Of a stretch of DNA of 64,000 nucleotides, positions 12,365-25,103 are shown piece by piece; within the stretch, counting starts at the first letter, position 1; each line of letters opens with the position of its first letter. The position numbers were made by a program, and so were the translations under genes. Source of the stretch: Otis tarda (taxonomy: Eukaryota > Chordata > Aves > Otidiformes > Otididae); contig CM048552.1 in the NCBI GenBank assembly GCA_026413225.1, positions 202,629,553 to 202,693,552 of the forward strand, in the 5' to 3' direction. Under the pieces are notes generated by a model. That model was given only the letters and a program-made list of their open reading frames with translations, searched no databases and was not told the origin of the DNA.

Positions 12365-12652
12365 AATAAAACTCTGTTCAACTCTTCACTTGAAAGGAAA
12401 AGGGGTAATGGTTTTAAAACAGAAGGAGGTAGATTCAGATTAGACCAGGAAATTTTTTTTTTACAATGAGGGATGGTGGAACACTGGAGCAGGTTGCCCC
12501 GAGATACATCATCCCTGGAAACATTCAAGGCCAGGTTGGACGGGGCTCTGAGCAACCTGATCTAGTTGGAGAGGCCACTGCTCCTTGCAGGGGAGTTGAA
12601 CTAGCTGACCTTTAAAGGTTCAACCCTAACGATTCCATGATTCTATGATTCT
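12365..12652 (+). mobile_element. CR1 LINE 3' fragment
   Basis: Plus-strand CR1 tail. It contains AGGGGTAATGGTTTTAAAAC, the block around TGGAGCAGGTTGCCC, TGAGCAACCTGATCTAGTTG and a terminal ATTCCATGATTCTATGATTC. Only the ORF2 C-terminus and 3' UTR remain, decayed by stops. Confidence 0.9.
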
Positions 12653-12701
12653 TGCCCAGCTATCTCCTTTCTCCACACCTGATTACTACCGGTGAAACTC
12701 C

Positions 12702-12769
12702 ACAGGAGAGGGGTTGGAACGAGATGATCTTTAAAGTCCCTCTGAATCCAAACCATTCTGTAATTCTAG
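12702..12769 (+). mobile_element. CR1 LINE 3' UTR remnant
   Basis: Short plus-strand match to the CR1 3' end: GGGTTGGAACGAGATGATCT, then a decayed CCATTCTGTAATTCTAG tail. It lies about 50 bp after another CR1 tail in the same orientation, so it is either a separate truncated insertion or a duplicated tail. Confidence 0.7.
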
Positions 12770-15700
12770 AAGCAGCAGATGGTCAAAAAAGATTCAAGGA
12801 TTTCTGATCAAACGGGCAGATCCGAAAGAACTACACATCACACTATTGACTGTCTCAGACTTCCAGAAGAACCAATAATCAGTGCTAATTTTGCTGGTGA
12901 TTTTGGCATATATACTACTGCCTTTGACACACTACACTGATCCCAGATGAAAACTGAGGCCAGGATGACACAGAGGGAGTCTATAGAAAGCCATATCACT
13001 TTAGCAGAAGTTATTTGAATGTATCATTAATTGCTCTGAAATAACAGGCTTTTGAGTTCATTAATACAAGCTGATAGCTCTTCAAGCTTTCATGAGGTAT
13101 AGGAAAAACTTTCCACTAAAAGGACAGCTTAACTAAGAACTTTACACTGCTAGTGTCAATTATTCTAACTTCATTTTCCATAGCGATAGGAAAAGAGATT
13201 TTTTTTTTTTTTAGCTGTTCTAATGAGATTAGAGGTTGTCTTCTACAATTACGCTGGAGGTTTTCAGTTCTATCCGTAGTAATATGATTGCTCACAGTTT
13301 AGTAAGTTACGTGTCTGTCAGTAGTACCAACGTCTGTGAAGTGTAACAGCCCAACAGATCACAGGACATGGTTTTTCATTTCCTCTGGACTGTTCCTGCA
13401 AGTCATGTTTTAGATGCTGCAAGAATGTAAAGAACTTGCTGTGGTAATAAATGGTCAAGCTTGGAAAGATAAAATAAAAAAAAATAGTTTGAAGTAAATA
13501 AATCTTAAAACTTTCCACTTCAGGGTTTGAATTGAAGCAGGTAGGGCTGTCAACATGTAAGGAGCTGTTCATAAAAAACTGAGGTCAAATTTTCTGTAGA
13601 AAATGTTTCCAAAAAAAGGATATATCAAACTCCATCTAGAAGAAAAAGCTTTCCTTTTGTATCATATTATTCAGCTTTCCACTAAAGGTTCATCTGTTTT
13701 TGCTGTAGTTTTTTTTTTTGGTTTTCTTAAAAAATATTGTTCTATCAGAAAATATCTATTTATCAAAGTTAAAAAAAAATTTGCAAGAACATATCAATTT
13801 GGACAGATGTTTTACAGAAATAACTTCTTAAATACTGATACAATCAGAGAGTGGAAAGCATCCTAAAATACCAAGAAGCTTAGCTGTATGTGGCATTCAC
13901 ATAAGATGTGGGAGATACATATTCATGCCCCTGTTCTTTTCAATTTTCAGATAAATATTTACTAAGCATGAAAGAAAGACTGAGTCTAGAAGTCAACAAT
14001 GAGAGCATTTTCTTGCACTGTAAAAGTCACTGATTAAAGCCCCTGCTCCAATTTGTATTTTGTTATTTATAGAGGTGGAAGAGGTAAAGGGATCATCAAG
14101 ACTCCTGCGAATCCACTTGTAGACTATCTTGCAGTTTAGAAAACTCATCTGTTGTTCGGAAGACAGAGGATCAGACTCTGGAAAAGCATAAACTGAATCT
14201 GAGTTACGCATCCTTGACATGCATTTTAAACACTAAGTATTACCAGGGTAGACTTCCTGACAACAGGGATAATTTTATTATTCCATATACCCATATAGCA
14301 TAATTTGCACATCATAGTTGCACTTCAGTCTCTAATGATTTTGAATGGGTCTGAAGATAACTGATACTTACAACCGACTTCAAAACAAAAAAAAAAAAAA
14401 GGAAAATAAAAATGTAAGGAAGTAATTTAATTCTCTTAGCTTCCAAAATCAGAACCAAAGGCAACTTATGACTCATTCACTTCTGCAGTATAAAGTCAGA
14501 CAAATAGTGCTGAAGTCATTGCAGGCTATTGTAACTGTCATAAGTGGAGAAACTACATAGAAAGGACTTTCTGAGAGATTTATTGCATAGCAGGCCTGTT
14601 TCACTAGTGCAATAAGAGCTTCATGTCACACAAAGAATTAATAGAAACTACTTTTCTTTTCCTGGATGTGTAACAGTTTTGAGTTTTTAATGTGTCATCG
14701 GTTGGATAAAATATTAGATGTCATGATAATATTGAAAAAAACTAAATACATCTACATTTTCCAAATGGATTTTGTTTCAATAAGACAGAAATTGACCTTT
14801 CACTAACCAGCAGTGATTCCAATGTGTAAACTGAAAATAGGCTTTATAATTAAAAGGCCAAGTAATAGTGTTTGCTGATGCAGATGCAAATCCTTTTTAA
14901 AGTCAATGAAATAAAGCCTGGCTGTCCCTGAATGATCCCTGCTACAGCAATTTGGGATGTGTCCTCTCTCTCTCATGCAAAGGACAGCAGTCCTCACTCA
15001 GCTTAGTGCCTCATGACCTTGCAGCATCTTTGTGTCTGTTTCAGAGATCTTCCAGCCCCACGGTCCTTTTCTGACCTACTAGGATCCTCCTATACTGAAA
15101 TGGTGCTTCTAATATCACTTGAATCAGATTTATAACAAATTGCTCCTCCTAATTCTAGTCATATACACTCCAGAGCTGATCAAGAATAAAATTTGGTAAT
15201 ATGCTTCATTTTAAAGAAACATTCATATTTAAAGGTAAATTTTGTAGAAAAGAAGATCCTAGACCAAGGCTAGAGGGCTCAATATTTAACAGATAGAAAT
15301 CTTAAGGCCCTATATTAAATAGTAAATGGATGATGGGTTGAATTTTTTAACAGTATAAATAAACAGTAATCCATTGCACTCAACAGCATTTATTTACACC
15401 AGGGGAAAATACATTTCTTCTAGCTTTTGTGATTTTCAATTATTTCATTTAGTAAACTTTTTTTTTCTCTATTTTAGCAGTATTGTTATTAGTAATTCAC
15501 ATTAGAAAGACCTATACTCCAAGTTTAGCTCCAGCCTAGACCATACACTCCAGTATGCCTATATAAATACTTAACGAGGAAAATACACTGAAACACCAGG
15601 TAAAAACTCTGTGAATTATTTTTTTTCTCTCCCCATAGAAGATCACTAAAACTGATTGGAAAAACTGATGTCTATTTATAAGAAGTAAACATAAAGAAAA

Positions 15701-17612
15701 ATAAATGAAAGAATGAACAGAAAATTGAGCTGACTGTTCAACCTCCAGTGTTTTAGTTATAAATACTTTATTCTCTGGGTAAAAAAGAGAATACAGATAT
15801 CCAGAGACAGAAAATGGATCACATATATAGATTAACCAAGAAAGCAGATCTGGGATAATAGGCCATGTGGAAGTACAGGGGTTCTATTTATAGTAATATG
15901 TTGTTAAAATGCTGTTCCTTCTTCTGGTAAATTTTACATTGCAATTTTTGTGTTTGCAGCTGGACAGGCTGCGGAAGACACACCTGTACTGCCTGCTGAT
16001 TAGCGGCTTGTGCAAGATATTTGTGGCTAATTCCATATTCAGCATTTTGAAACTACTAACCAGGATTAAAGCTGTTAAAGAGATTTTTAAAGGCTTATAG
16101 GACATGGCATGCTACTGCTGTTTATACATTTGCAGATCCCTTCCATCCCATATATCATCAAAATATGATTTAATATAGTGCATATTTTATAAATATTAAG
16201 ACAAAGGGAAATCTTGATCCCTCTCTAGCCTCACTTCCTATATAATTTCCACCAAGATCTTCACTGAACTAGTCCTATTTGAACTCCTGAACATGATACA
16301 AAACAAATCTAAAACATGCTCAAAAGTTTTCATTGTTTCCATCTCACTGTTCAACTTTTACATATGTCTACAGTTTCAGCTCCCAACAAGTAATCCTCAT
16401 TATGGATATATCTACTAAACCGAAGTGACAATCCATTACTGGAAAATGTTCCAATATACCTGTATACAGATAATATTCAAGCACTTTTTTTATACTTTAC
16501 TTTAGAACAGAATTTTAGACTTTAAAAAAATTTATTATTCCCCTATAAGAATATCATGCAGACATTAGGGTTTTTTTTTTTATAAATATTTTATTTGATA
16601 ACACAAACTGCCCATAAGGATTTTCTTCATATTCACATTTCAAAAGCATTTTTAGTTGAAAAAATATTGGAAGAAAGCATAGCAAACAAATGTAAAGCTA
16701 CTATATGGCTATACATAACTCTGAGAAAGCAGGACAGAGCTGCAATCTCTTCCGGTTTGGACTTTGCCATGAGTTTGTGATTGTGCCCAGTGCAGAAAGA
16801 CCCACATACTAATTTATTCACTGTCAATGAGCCCAAATCAGTATTTTGTTGCACTTTTGCAATAACTGGTGAAATTGGATTGCTGAAAGTAGATGTTTAT
16901 TTGAGAATATACATTCCACGGATGTGGGGTCCTGAAGGGAGTGCTTCAGGCAGAGAGAAGGTGTAGTGGTAGAGCAAAATGCAAAACTTAAGCCAGAGAA
17001 CCTTTAGAAAAAGTATGGTGCAGCTGTTGCCTTACTGAAGTAGCAGACAACAAGATAATAATGGTCTGAACAAGATTTTGAAGTAGAAAGATTTTTTATT
17101 TTTTTTTTTAAAAAATATATATTTTTGGATGCAATGAGGATGTCAGAGTGTATTTACAGTGTTCTTAACATAAATGCAAGTCATTTGCTGTATGTTTATA
17201 ATGTAGAAGACAGAGTAGAATTAACTGGAGACAATGCTAGAGGTAAGAACCTGAAGGACTGGCCAATGTTTTGCCTTTGGTTAAGCACTAAGAGGCATCG
17301 CACCTGTGTTTTATACAGCAAAAGGATATGCTCTATGTGGAGAGACAACAGTCAATAGCAGGGAAGGGCATATCCCCGGAGAGAATGCTGAGAGGCAAAC
17401 TAGAACAAGAAAACATGCATTTCCTTTGCCTCCATCTTCCTCTAGTTTTCTTCTGCACCTGTCATGACCAACTGGCCTAACAGTCATTCACATTCACTGG
17501 TGCAGGCAATGGGCTGAAAGCTCCCCAAACTCCCCAGAAATGCCTGAACTCTGATGATTTACACAGGCAAAGGGGGTTTTTATTACTTTTTTTTTTTTTC
17601 ATGTTGCCCTAC
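12770..17612. other. AT-rich non-coding DNA
   Basis: About 4.8 kb of AT-rich sequence with several homopolymer runs (for example T at 13200-13213, A at about 14387-14400, and A/T near 17095-17120). No gene or interspersed repeat was recognised. Confidence 0.5.
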
Positions 17613-17940
17613 TGTCCTGGTTTTCATCAGGGATGGAGTTAATTTTCTTCTCAGTAGCTGGTGTGTTTTGCATTTCATGTGTGAAGAACGTTGATAAAAA
17701 CACTCTGATGATACCAGTTGTTGTTAATGAGACCAAGGACACTGTCTGGCTTTCCAAGTCTTGTTAAAGTCTCGTTAATGTGCAGATGCGGGAAGCTGGG
17801 CGAAAGACAGACAGAATAATTGATCCAAACTGGCCAAAGAGAGTATTCCATGCCATAAATGTCATGCTCAGTATATAAGTAGGGGGTGCCCATGGGAGGG
17901 GGCATTCTTTTCGGGCATTCAGGGCATACAGGTAAGTAAA
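17613..17940 (+). mobile_element. Decayed ERVL-like LTR
   Basis: Starts with TGTCCTGGTTTTCATCAGGG and continues GAGTTAATTTTCTTCTCAGT, then CCAAACTGGCCAAAGAGAGT and CAGTATATAAG. From memory, this order of blocks is that of a common avian ERVL-type LTR. The canonical 5' TG is present, but similarity fades after about 17930, so the R/U5 end is lost or unrecognisable. No second LTR and no internal retroviral genes were seen, so it is a solo or truncated LTR. Confidence 0.75.
17873..17880 (+). promoter_or_regulatory. TATA box of the decayed LTR
   Basis: TATATAAG lies where the U3 promoter TATA box of this LTR type is expected. Initiation would fall near 17905. A consensus-like splice donor (CAG/GTAAGTA, boundary at 17931/17932) follows. 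Whether the promoter is still active cannot be judged from sequence. Confidence 0.5.
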
Positions 17941-20900
17941 GAGATATGAAAGTTTAAAGTATAATGTTTTAAAAATTTTTACAGCTGTTCATTAGGTGAT
18001 AGTTTGCTCACTAACAGTTTAAAATTGATCAGTGGCTATTTTAAAAAGATAAATAAATCTGCAAGAAGTCTATCAAGAAAACATTTTGAGTGCCTGTATT
18101 TTGGTTGCAATAGTAATTTTGCTATTGCTTATGTTCAATCTTGGGGTTTGGGAAGTTCAGTGAAATCTTCAGCTGGGACAGATCAGATGAGTCATGCATA
18201 CATGTTTCTTTTCCCTGGCTAGATGATTTCAGAAGTTTGACAGTGCTGCATGGAGCTATTATTCTGCTTTCTGGAGTATTCAACATGTAGCATTTTGAAT
18301 ATTTCTAAGGGCAAATTTCTAGGCTAATAAGAGTCAGACACTTAAGTATTCACCAGAGGGGCATAGAAAAAGACGTGTTACTGTAGCTTGTAAATCTTTG
18401 TCTTTTGGAAATTATACTGTTAGGTTTTCATTACACTTTTTTTTTTTTTGCATTAAGAACATATTCAATAATAAAGCAATGAACAAGGAGAAATGGATAC
18501 AATTCCTTCTCATGTACTGATTGTATTATCTGCTAAAACTTACAACAAAAGCACAGAGGAGAAAATAAGTATCTTTCTGAGAAAAACTAATTAATTCTTG
18601 TTTCTTACAGATTTGTATCTTGTGTTTGATTGGTGTTGACAATAAACTCTGAGTGCCTGTTTGTGCAGGTGTGTCCTCTATTCTCTCACAAGTATGACCT
18701 TGGATCCCAACACTTCTTCTCTGTCAGCACATATTTGCAGCCCTTCTTGGAACTTCTGCCTGGACATCTGCCATCATAGAGCTTGGAGAAACTCAGTGGT
18801 CTTTGAAACTTCTCTTTCTCTGTCCAGCATGGCTGAAATCAGTAAACCGGTGAATGTGCCATTACAGAAAGAGGTAAAATGATGATAAGCTGTATCACCA
18901 AATAATACATACTAAAAAAAAAAAGAAATTGTGAACAAACGATTCCTTTATTTTGTTCTTTAGGGCACCATGCCTTAAATACACACACCATTTTACTTCC
19001 AGCAGGGGCACACTGGATTTTCACAACCCCTGACTCTAGAAGAGGTAACTATACTTTTAAAAAAGAGGGGAAAAAGCTGTGATTATGAACTTGCTAAAGC
19101 TGTTCTTTTAAATTTTTTTTAAATCTGTGTTAAAGGGACTCTTTCCCCTGCTTAAAGTGTTTGTATTACTTTCTCAGGACATGCGTGAGGTGAGTGAAAA
19201 GCTTAACATTAGACAGTCTGAATAATCCAAGTACAAAACAATTTGCATAAATGGAACAATTTCAAAATTGACAGCAAGAAAGTAAAATGAGAGATGATAT
19301 ATTCTTATGAAGGTCACATGCTTGGTAAGAACACACAGAAATTGAGGTATCTTTATTAAATTGCCTACTATAAATTATAGAAATAAGACAGAATAAAGAT
19401 CAAAGGGAGGCCTCAGGAGACCTTATAATCCAATAATATGCTTGATGTGTTTGTATTACCTATCACTTACATAACGCATGAGCTATAGTGCAATATTGTT
19501 TTAAGGTAAAATAAGCAATTTGGAATAAAAGTTTAACTGTACAGCTATTTAAATAAAATGATACAAACATAACATCTGTCTTGTCTTTCCACTCTCTTTA
19601 TATAGCAAGAGCTCTACTTTGTAAAATTATGCCAGATAGCAAATTTTCAATGTAAATTTCCAGTTCATGTCTCTAGTCATCCTCCTGAAGAAGTGCACCA
19701 TGTGTCTAACAAAGTGACATCGATTTCATCACACTGATATGCCAATTCTTTTTTTTTTTTTCTGAAAATTAATTACAATTATATTCATTAAAATATGATC
19801 CTTGTCTTGGAAGAAACTTGTAATACAATGAAAGGTTCGTATCTCAATATCAGGTTATATGTGGAAAGAAGTACAGCAACGAAGAAAGGATTTCTGTGAT
19901 GTTATAATGCTTGCACTTCAGAAAATTAGGATTACTGATACACCAGCAGGGGTAAAGATAACTCTTAATATAACCCATAAGTCCTCACTTACATGAGTGA
20001 AAATGAGTACATCTTCCTTTAGGAAGGAGTAAATATCCCTTGTGTGGCATATCTGAATGAGGGCATCTTGCAGAAGATAAAAGAACTTCAGAGGGAAAAG
20101 AAATCAATAGCATAGATGTCCCACCTGTGAAAACATTAAAATAGTTCCTACTAGTATTCACAAGCTCCCTGAATCTCCTATGTTTGGAAAACATTTCTTA
20201 TGAACTCCAATTTCAGAAAGAAAGGTGCAATGAATCTACTTTCCTGCAGTGATAGCAGTGTTAGATTGTCATGGGCAGAGGAAAGGAGGTGGGCATTGTC
20301 ATCCTCACTGCTCAAATGCAGACCTCAAGACTATGTGAGTATCTAGGCTGCACATTTTATACAGCGAAGAAGTAATATTTTCAGGTTGAATGCATATTAT
20401 TTCCTGTGTGTAGGACAGGTGAAATGACAAGTGTAAGACGAATGAGTTTTTCAAGACTACTTACAGCAGAATGTTCCAGGAATACAGCCTGAGACTTCAA
20501 TATTTCATTTAGATAATAAGTTAAGGTTTCACTAAGTTCAAGTATTATGCATTGATTCTTGTCACATTTTAAAAAACAAAAGGATCTTTCGAAGTAACCA
20601 CAGAAGTCATTATCATTATATTTGCACTGAAAAGTTTGAGTAGTTTTATATTATGTATTATGCAAAATATGTACCCTAGGGCTGTGAAGATGCATTTATA
20701 AAATACCTATTGTTTCCTGTTATTTTATTGTGATTGGAACATAGAGATCCATGACTGTTCTCAGGAATTTAGTGTTTTATAAGAAGCTCACTGCTTACTT
20801 TTACTTGTGAGTTACGTAATACAGAGGCAAAAATGGTCTCCAAAGGTCTAGAACATCTCATTAAATCTTTAACTGTGTAGAATAAGTGCATTTGCTGCTC

Positions 20901-22796
20901 TGAGGTGTGACTCAGTGACGAATAGTGTAGAAATTTCTGGAAGAATGTAGTTTAAAAAGTGCATCCCCCTGACTCCTGTGATCTTCAAAAGATCTCTTTG
21001 CGAGTAACCAAGCTAACTGGATTTTTAATGCTAATCAAAGAAACTGGACAGGACAAGTAAGAATGTTATTAAACCTGCACTCATACAGTATATGAGACCC
21101 AAATATATTACTTCATATATTTTTTTCAACTACTGCCAATTGCAAAACAAAAGGAGTTTAGAGAAAGTAACAACAGCAACTACATTTTTAAGCCATATAA
21201 TTTTTTTTTAATTTTTGTTTAAAATTAATTTATTTTTTCAAAAGTAGACTTGCCATGAGAAAGTCTTTTTTTTTTTTTTTTTTTCCGGCTAATGTCATCC
21301 TAATTTAAAAAAAAAATGTTATGCTGACTGCAACTATGATTAAATATTTATTCAAATGCCTATTACCAGTACTTATGGGCATCAATAACCTACTACCTAA
21401 AATTTTATTCAGTCAACAAATATCCTTCTATATTTGAAGTTAGTAATTTTAAGTATATGTGTATAGAAGGTGTTGATTCTTTAAAATTACCCTTATAGTT
21501 GGCCTTCAATTTTTCAGTATCAGATTTTATTGAATAATGAAGTACTTTATTTAATAATTCAAATATATATGTCATATTAAATTATCATCACTATGTGCTG
21601 CAGTCTCTTAACACTATGCATGAAATAACTTTTCAGAAAAAAAAAAAGAAAAGAGGTTTAACTCCAGACATACCATTTTCTTACCTAAGTACTCACACCT
21701 TTTTCCTCAAACTCTAGACATTTGGCAAGATGGATAAACTTTATGAGTCTAATTTTAGACACGAAGCAGCATAAATGATCTTTGAAATATTAATGTACTT
21801 CTTCATTATGTATTCAATGATTTGAATATCCAGGGATCTCAAGGAGACCAGAGGCCACTGCTAGTGCCAAATACCCCTGCTTTTCCTAGCTATTGAACGA
21901 AATGCTTGAGAAAGGAGCAAAGCCAATTCTAATCCAACAACCAAGCAATAAATAACACAAATCAACCAGTAAGAAACAAAACTTGCTTCAAAATTTCTAA
22001 GATTACTCACACCACATAAAAGTCTTCCTTCTTTAGTTTTCCTTTTTGGGAGGGGAAAGATGCTAGCTCCGTATCACTAAACTATCTGAGTATGGAAAAG
22101 AAATAGCCAAAAAACTGCAACCTCACTTACTGGAGGAACTAAAAAGAGGAAAGTGCAATAAGCTTTAGAGTGGTATTGCACCTTTTCTTAAGAATTACCC
22201 AGCACTACTATAAAAACATTGTTCTTGGTGTCCTAGCTTTGCCTTATAGAAGTTTTCATGGCTTTTTTTTCCAATTTTCAGCCCCAACAGTTTCTGTAAA
22301 AAAGAGTTTAAATACACACTATGATCACCTCTGAATACTGAAATAATGACTAGATTTTATGGCTAATTCTGGAGATAGGAAAAGCCATTAGTCCCTCTCT
22401 GCTTCATCTTCATAATTTGTAATATTGGGATAATGTTCAAATTTTTCACAAGAAAATGTATTAACCTCCAGCAGTCTCCAAGGAAAAACAAATAAAATAT
22501 GTCTTCCACACTGACAGTAAATATATGCTTAATCCTTATACCAAATATCACAAACAGACCAATGTAGCTTAGTCTAGTTTGGGCTCTGCTGAGACGAATT
22601 TAAACACTAAGTGAAACACAATCTTTTGACTTCAATCATAAATACAGTGGTTCTTAAATATCCATTTCTCTATTTTTAGCTTCACAAATCTTTACAGTAA
22701 ACTGACAGACCACACTAAATGATGTGATAAGGGTGCCATCTATATCACAGGTGGGGTTTTTTAATGTTGTTTTTGACCTACTGAGTACATTATTTT
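17941..22796. other. AT-rich non-coding DNA
   Basis: About 4.9 kb, AT-rich, with a pure T tract at about 21266-21284. Some short stretches have splice-like boundaries (see findings at 18611 and 19178), but no gene could be supported. Confidence 0.5.
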
Positions 22797-22865
22797 GAAT
22801 AGAATAGAATAGAATAGAATAGAATAGAATAGAATAGAATAGAATAGAATAGAATAGAATAGAAT
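22797..22865. repeat. AGAAT pentanucleotide microsatellite
   Basis: Thirteen uninterrupted copies of AGAAT, with a partial unit on the left and a decayed GAAAT unit on the right. It abuts the 3' end of the minus-strand CR1 that follows. Read on that strand the unit is ATTCT, which is part of the CR1 terminal octamer ATTCTATG, so the array probably grew from the CR1 tail. Confidence 0.95.
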
Positions 22866-23526
22866 GAAATCCAATCCAATCCAATCTTTCAGTTGGAAGG
22901 GACCTACAACGATCATCTAGTTCAACTGCCGAACCACTTCAGGGCTAACCAAAAGTTAAGAGCACTCTCCAAATGCCTCTTAAACACTGATAGGCACCAG
23001 ATATTGACCACCTCTCTAGGAAGCCTGTTCCAGTGTTTGACCATCCCCTCAGTAAAGAAGTGCTTCCTGTTGTCCAATCTAAACCTCCCCTAACACAGCT
23101 TTGAAACATTCCCACACATCCTGTCACTGGATAGCAGGGAGAATAAGAGATCAACACCTCCCTCTCCACTTCCCCCCCTCAGGAAGCAATTTTCTCCGAA
23201 CTAGACATGTCCAAAGTCCTTCACCATTCTTCACAGGATATGCCTTACAATCCTCTCATCGATCCAGAACCCAGATAATTGATAAAGATATTAAACAGAA
23301 CTGACCCAAATATTGAGCCCTGGAGAACTCTACTTGTGACTAGTCACCAACTGGATTTAACTCAATTTACCACAACTCTTTGGGCCTGACCATCCAGTGA
23401 GTTTTTAACCAATGAAGAGTACACCCATCCAAGCTGTGAGCAGCCAGTTTCTCCAAGAGAATGTTGTGGGAAATTATGTCAAAGGCTTTACTAAAATCTA
23501 GGTAGACGACATCCACAGCCTCTCCC
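22866..23526 (-). mobile_element. Old CR1 LINE, 3' part (host of nested copy B)
   Basis: Minus-strand CR1 of an older subfamily, with the 3' UTR block TTGGAAGGGACCTACAACGA and then decayed ORF2. At its right edge it reads as the RT segment VVYLDF(S)KAFD. The sequence that belongs immediately upstream (DKVTHLV) resumes at about 25018, beyond the younger insertion. The two pieces are therefore one element split by copy B. Confidence 0.88.
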
Positions 23527-25017
23527 TCATAGAATCATAGAATCATAGAATGGTTAGAGTTGGAAGGGACCTTCAAAGGTCATCTAGTCCAACCCCCCTG
23601 CAAGAGCAGGGACATCCCTGACTAGATCAGGTTGCTCAGAGCCTCATCCAGCCTGGCCTTGAACACTTCCAGGGATGGGGCATCCACCACCTCTCTGGGC
23701 AACCTGTTCCAGTGCTCTACAACTCTCATTGTAAAAAATTTTTTTCTAATATCTAATCTAAACCTCCCTCCCTCCAATTTAAACCCATTACCCCTTGTCC
23801 TATCACAACAGGCCCTACTGAACAGTTTCTCCCCATCTTTCCTGTAGGCCCCCTTGAGGTATTGGAAGACCGCTATCAGGTCTCCCCGGAGCCTCCTCTT
23901 CTCCAGGCTGAACAGCCCCAACTCTCTCAGCCTGTCCTCATAGGAGAGGTGCTCCAGCCCTCTGATCATCTTGGTGGCCCTCCTCTGGACCCTTTCCAAC
24001 TGGTCCATGTCCTTCTTGTGTTGGGGGCTCCAGAACTGGACGCAGTACTCCAGGTGGGGTCTCACCAGGGCAGAGTAGAGGGGGAGAATCACCTCCCTCG
24101 ACCTGCCGGCCACGCTCCTCTTGATGCAGCCCAGGATGCGGTTGGCCTTCTGGGCCGCAAGGGCGCATTGCCCGCTCATGTTGAGCCTCTCGTCCACCAG
24201 CACTCCCAAGTCTTTCTCCTCAGGGCTGCTCTCAATCCATTCTCCGCCCAGCCTGTATTTGTGCCTGGGATTGCCCCTACCCAGGTGCAGGACCTTGCAC
24301 TTGGCCTGGTTGAACTTCATGAGGTTGGCACGGGCCCACCTCTCCAGCCTGTCAAGGTCCCTCTGGATGGCATCCCTCCCTTCCAGCGAGTCGACGGCAC
24401 CACACAGCTTGGTGTCATCGGCGAACTTGCTGAGGGTGCACTCTATCCCACTGTCCATGTCGCCGACAAAGATGTTGAACAGGGCCGGGCCCAACACGGA
24501 CCCCTGAAGGACGCCACTCGTGACCGGTCTCCACTTGGACATTGAGCCGTTGACCACCACTCTCTGAGTGCGGCCATCCAGCCAACTCCTTATCCACCGA
24601 GTGGTCCATCCATCGAACCCATGCCTCTTTAGTTTAGAGAGAAGGATGTCATGCGGGACAGTGTCAAAAGCTTTGCACAAGTCCAGGTAGACGATATCCG
24701 TTGCCCGTCCCTTGTCCACCGATGCTGTTACCCCGTCATAAAAGGCCACCAAATTGGTCAGGCAAGATCTGCCCTTGGTGAAGCCATGTTGGCTGTCACC
24801 AACCACCTCCTTGCTCTCCATGTGCCTTAGCATGGTTTCCAGGAGAATCTGCTCCATGACCTTGCCAGGCACGGAGGTGAGGCTGACCGGCCTGTAGTTG
24901 CCCGGGTCTTCCTTACTCCCCTTTTTAAAAATGGGGCTTATGTTCCCTCTCTTCCAGTCATCGGGGACCTCACCAGACCTCCACGATTTCTCAAATATGA
25001 TGGCCAGTGGCTTGGCC
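23527..25017 (-). mobile_element. Young CR1 LINE, copy B (about 1.5 kb, nested)
   Basis: Nearly identical to the 3' half of copy A, from the octamer tail at the left to the RT segment [11 protein letters not shown] at the right, where it is 5'-truncated. It sits in the same orientation inside an older CR1. The host codons flanking the insertion join smoothly across it, so little host DNA was lost. Any target duplication is masked by the short shared CTCAT-like sequence at the tail junction. Confidence 0.95.
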
Positions 25018-25103
25018 ACTAAGTGAGTCACCTTGTCATAGGAGATCATGTTAGTCAAGCAGCATCTGCCTTTCATAAACCCATGGTGACTGGGCCTGAT
25101 CAC
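23622..25103 (-). pseudogene. Chimeric CR1 ORF: old RT fragment fused to young RT
   Basis: 493-codon frame. Residues 1 to about 29 come from the older host CR1 and include its version of the RT motif HGF-KG-CCLTN. From about residue 30 ([12 protein letters not shown]) it is the young copy B, with a full set of later RT motifs: YRPVSL, a second [17 protein letters not shown] and FADD. In the GVPQGS motif copy B has Leu in place of Pro (GVLQGS). There is no endonuclease domain. The in-frame fusion arises because the insertion happened to keep phase. I infer no function: it lacks a promoter, endonuclease and ORF1. Confidence 0.88.

Noticed and set aside
17221..17250. Possible donor GCTAGAG/GTAAGA with upstream ATAATGTAG acceptor
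   Set aside because: Poor polypyrimidine tract and a stop codon in one frame. Not better than background.
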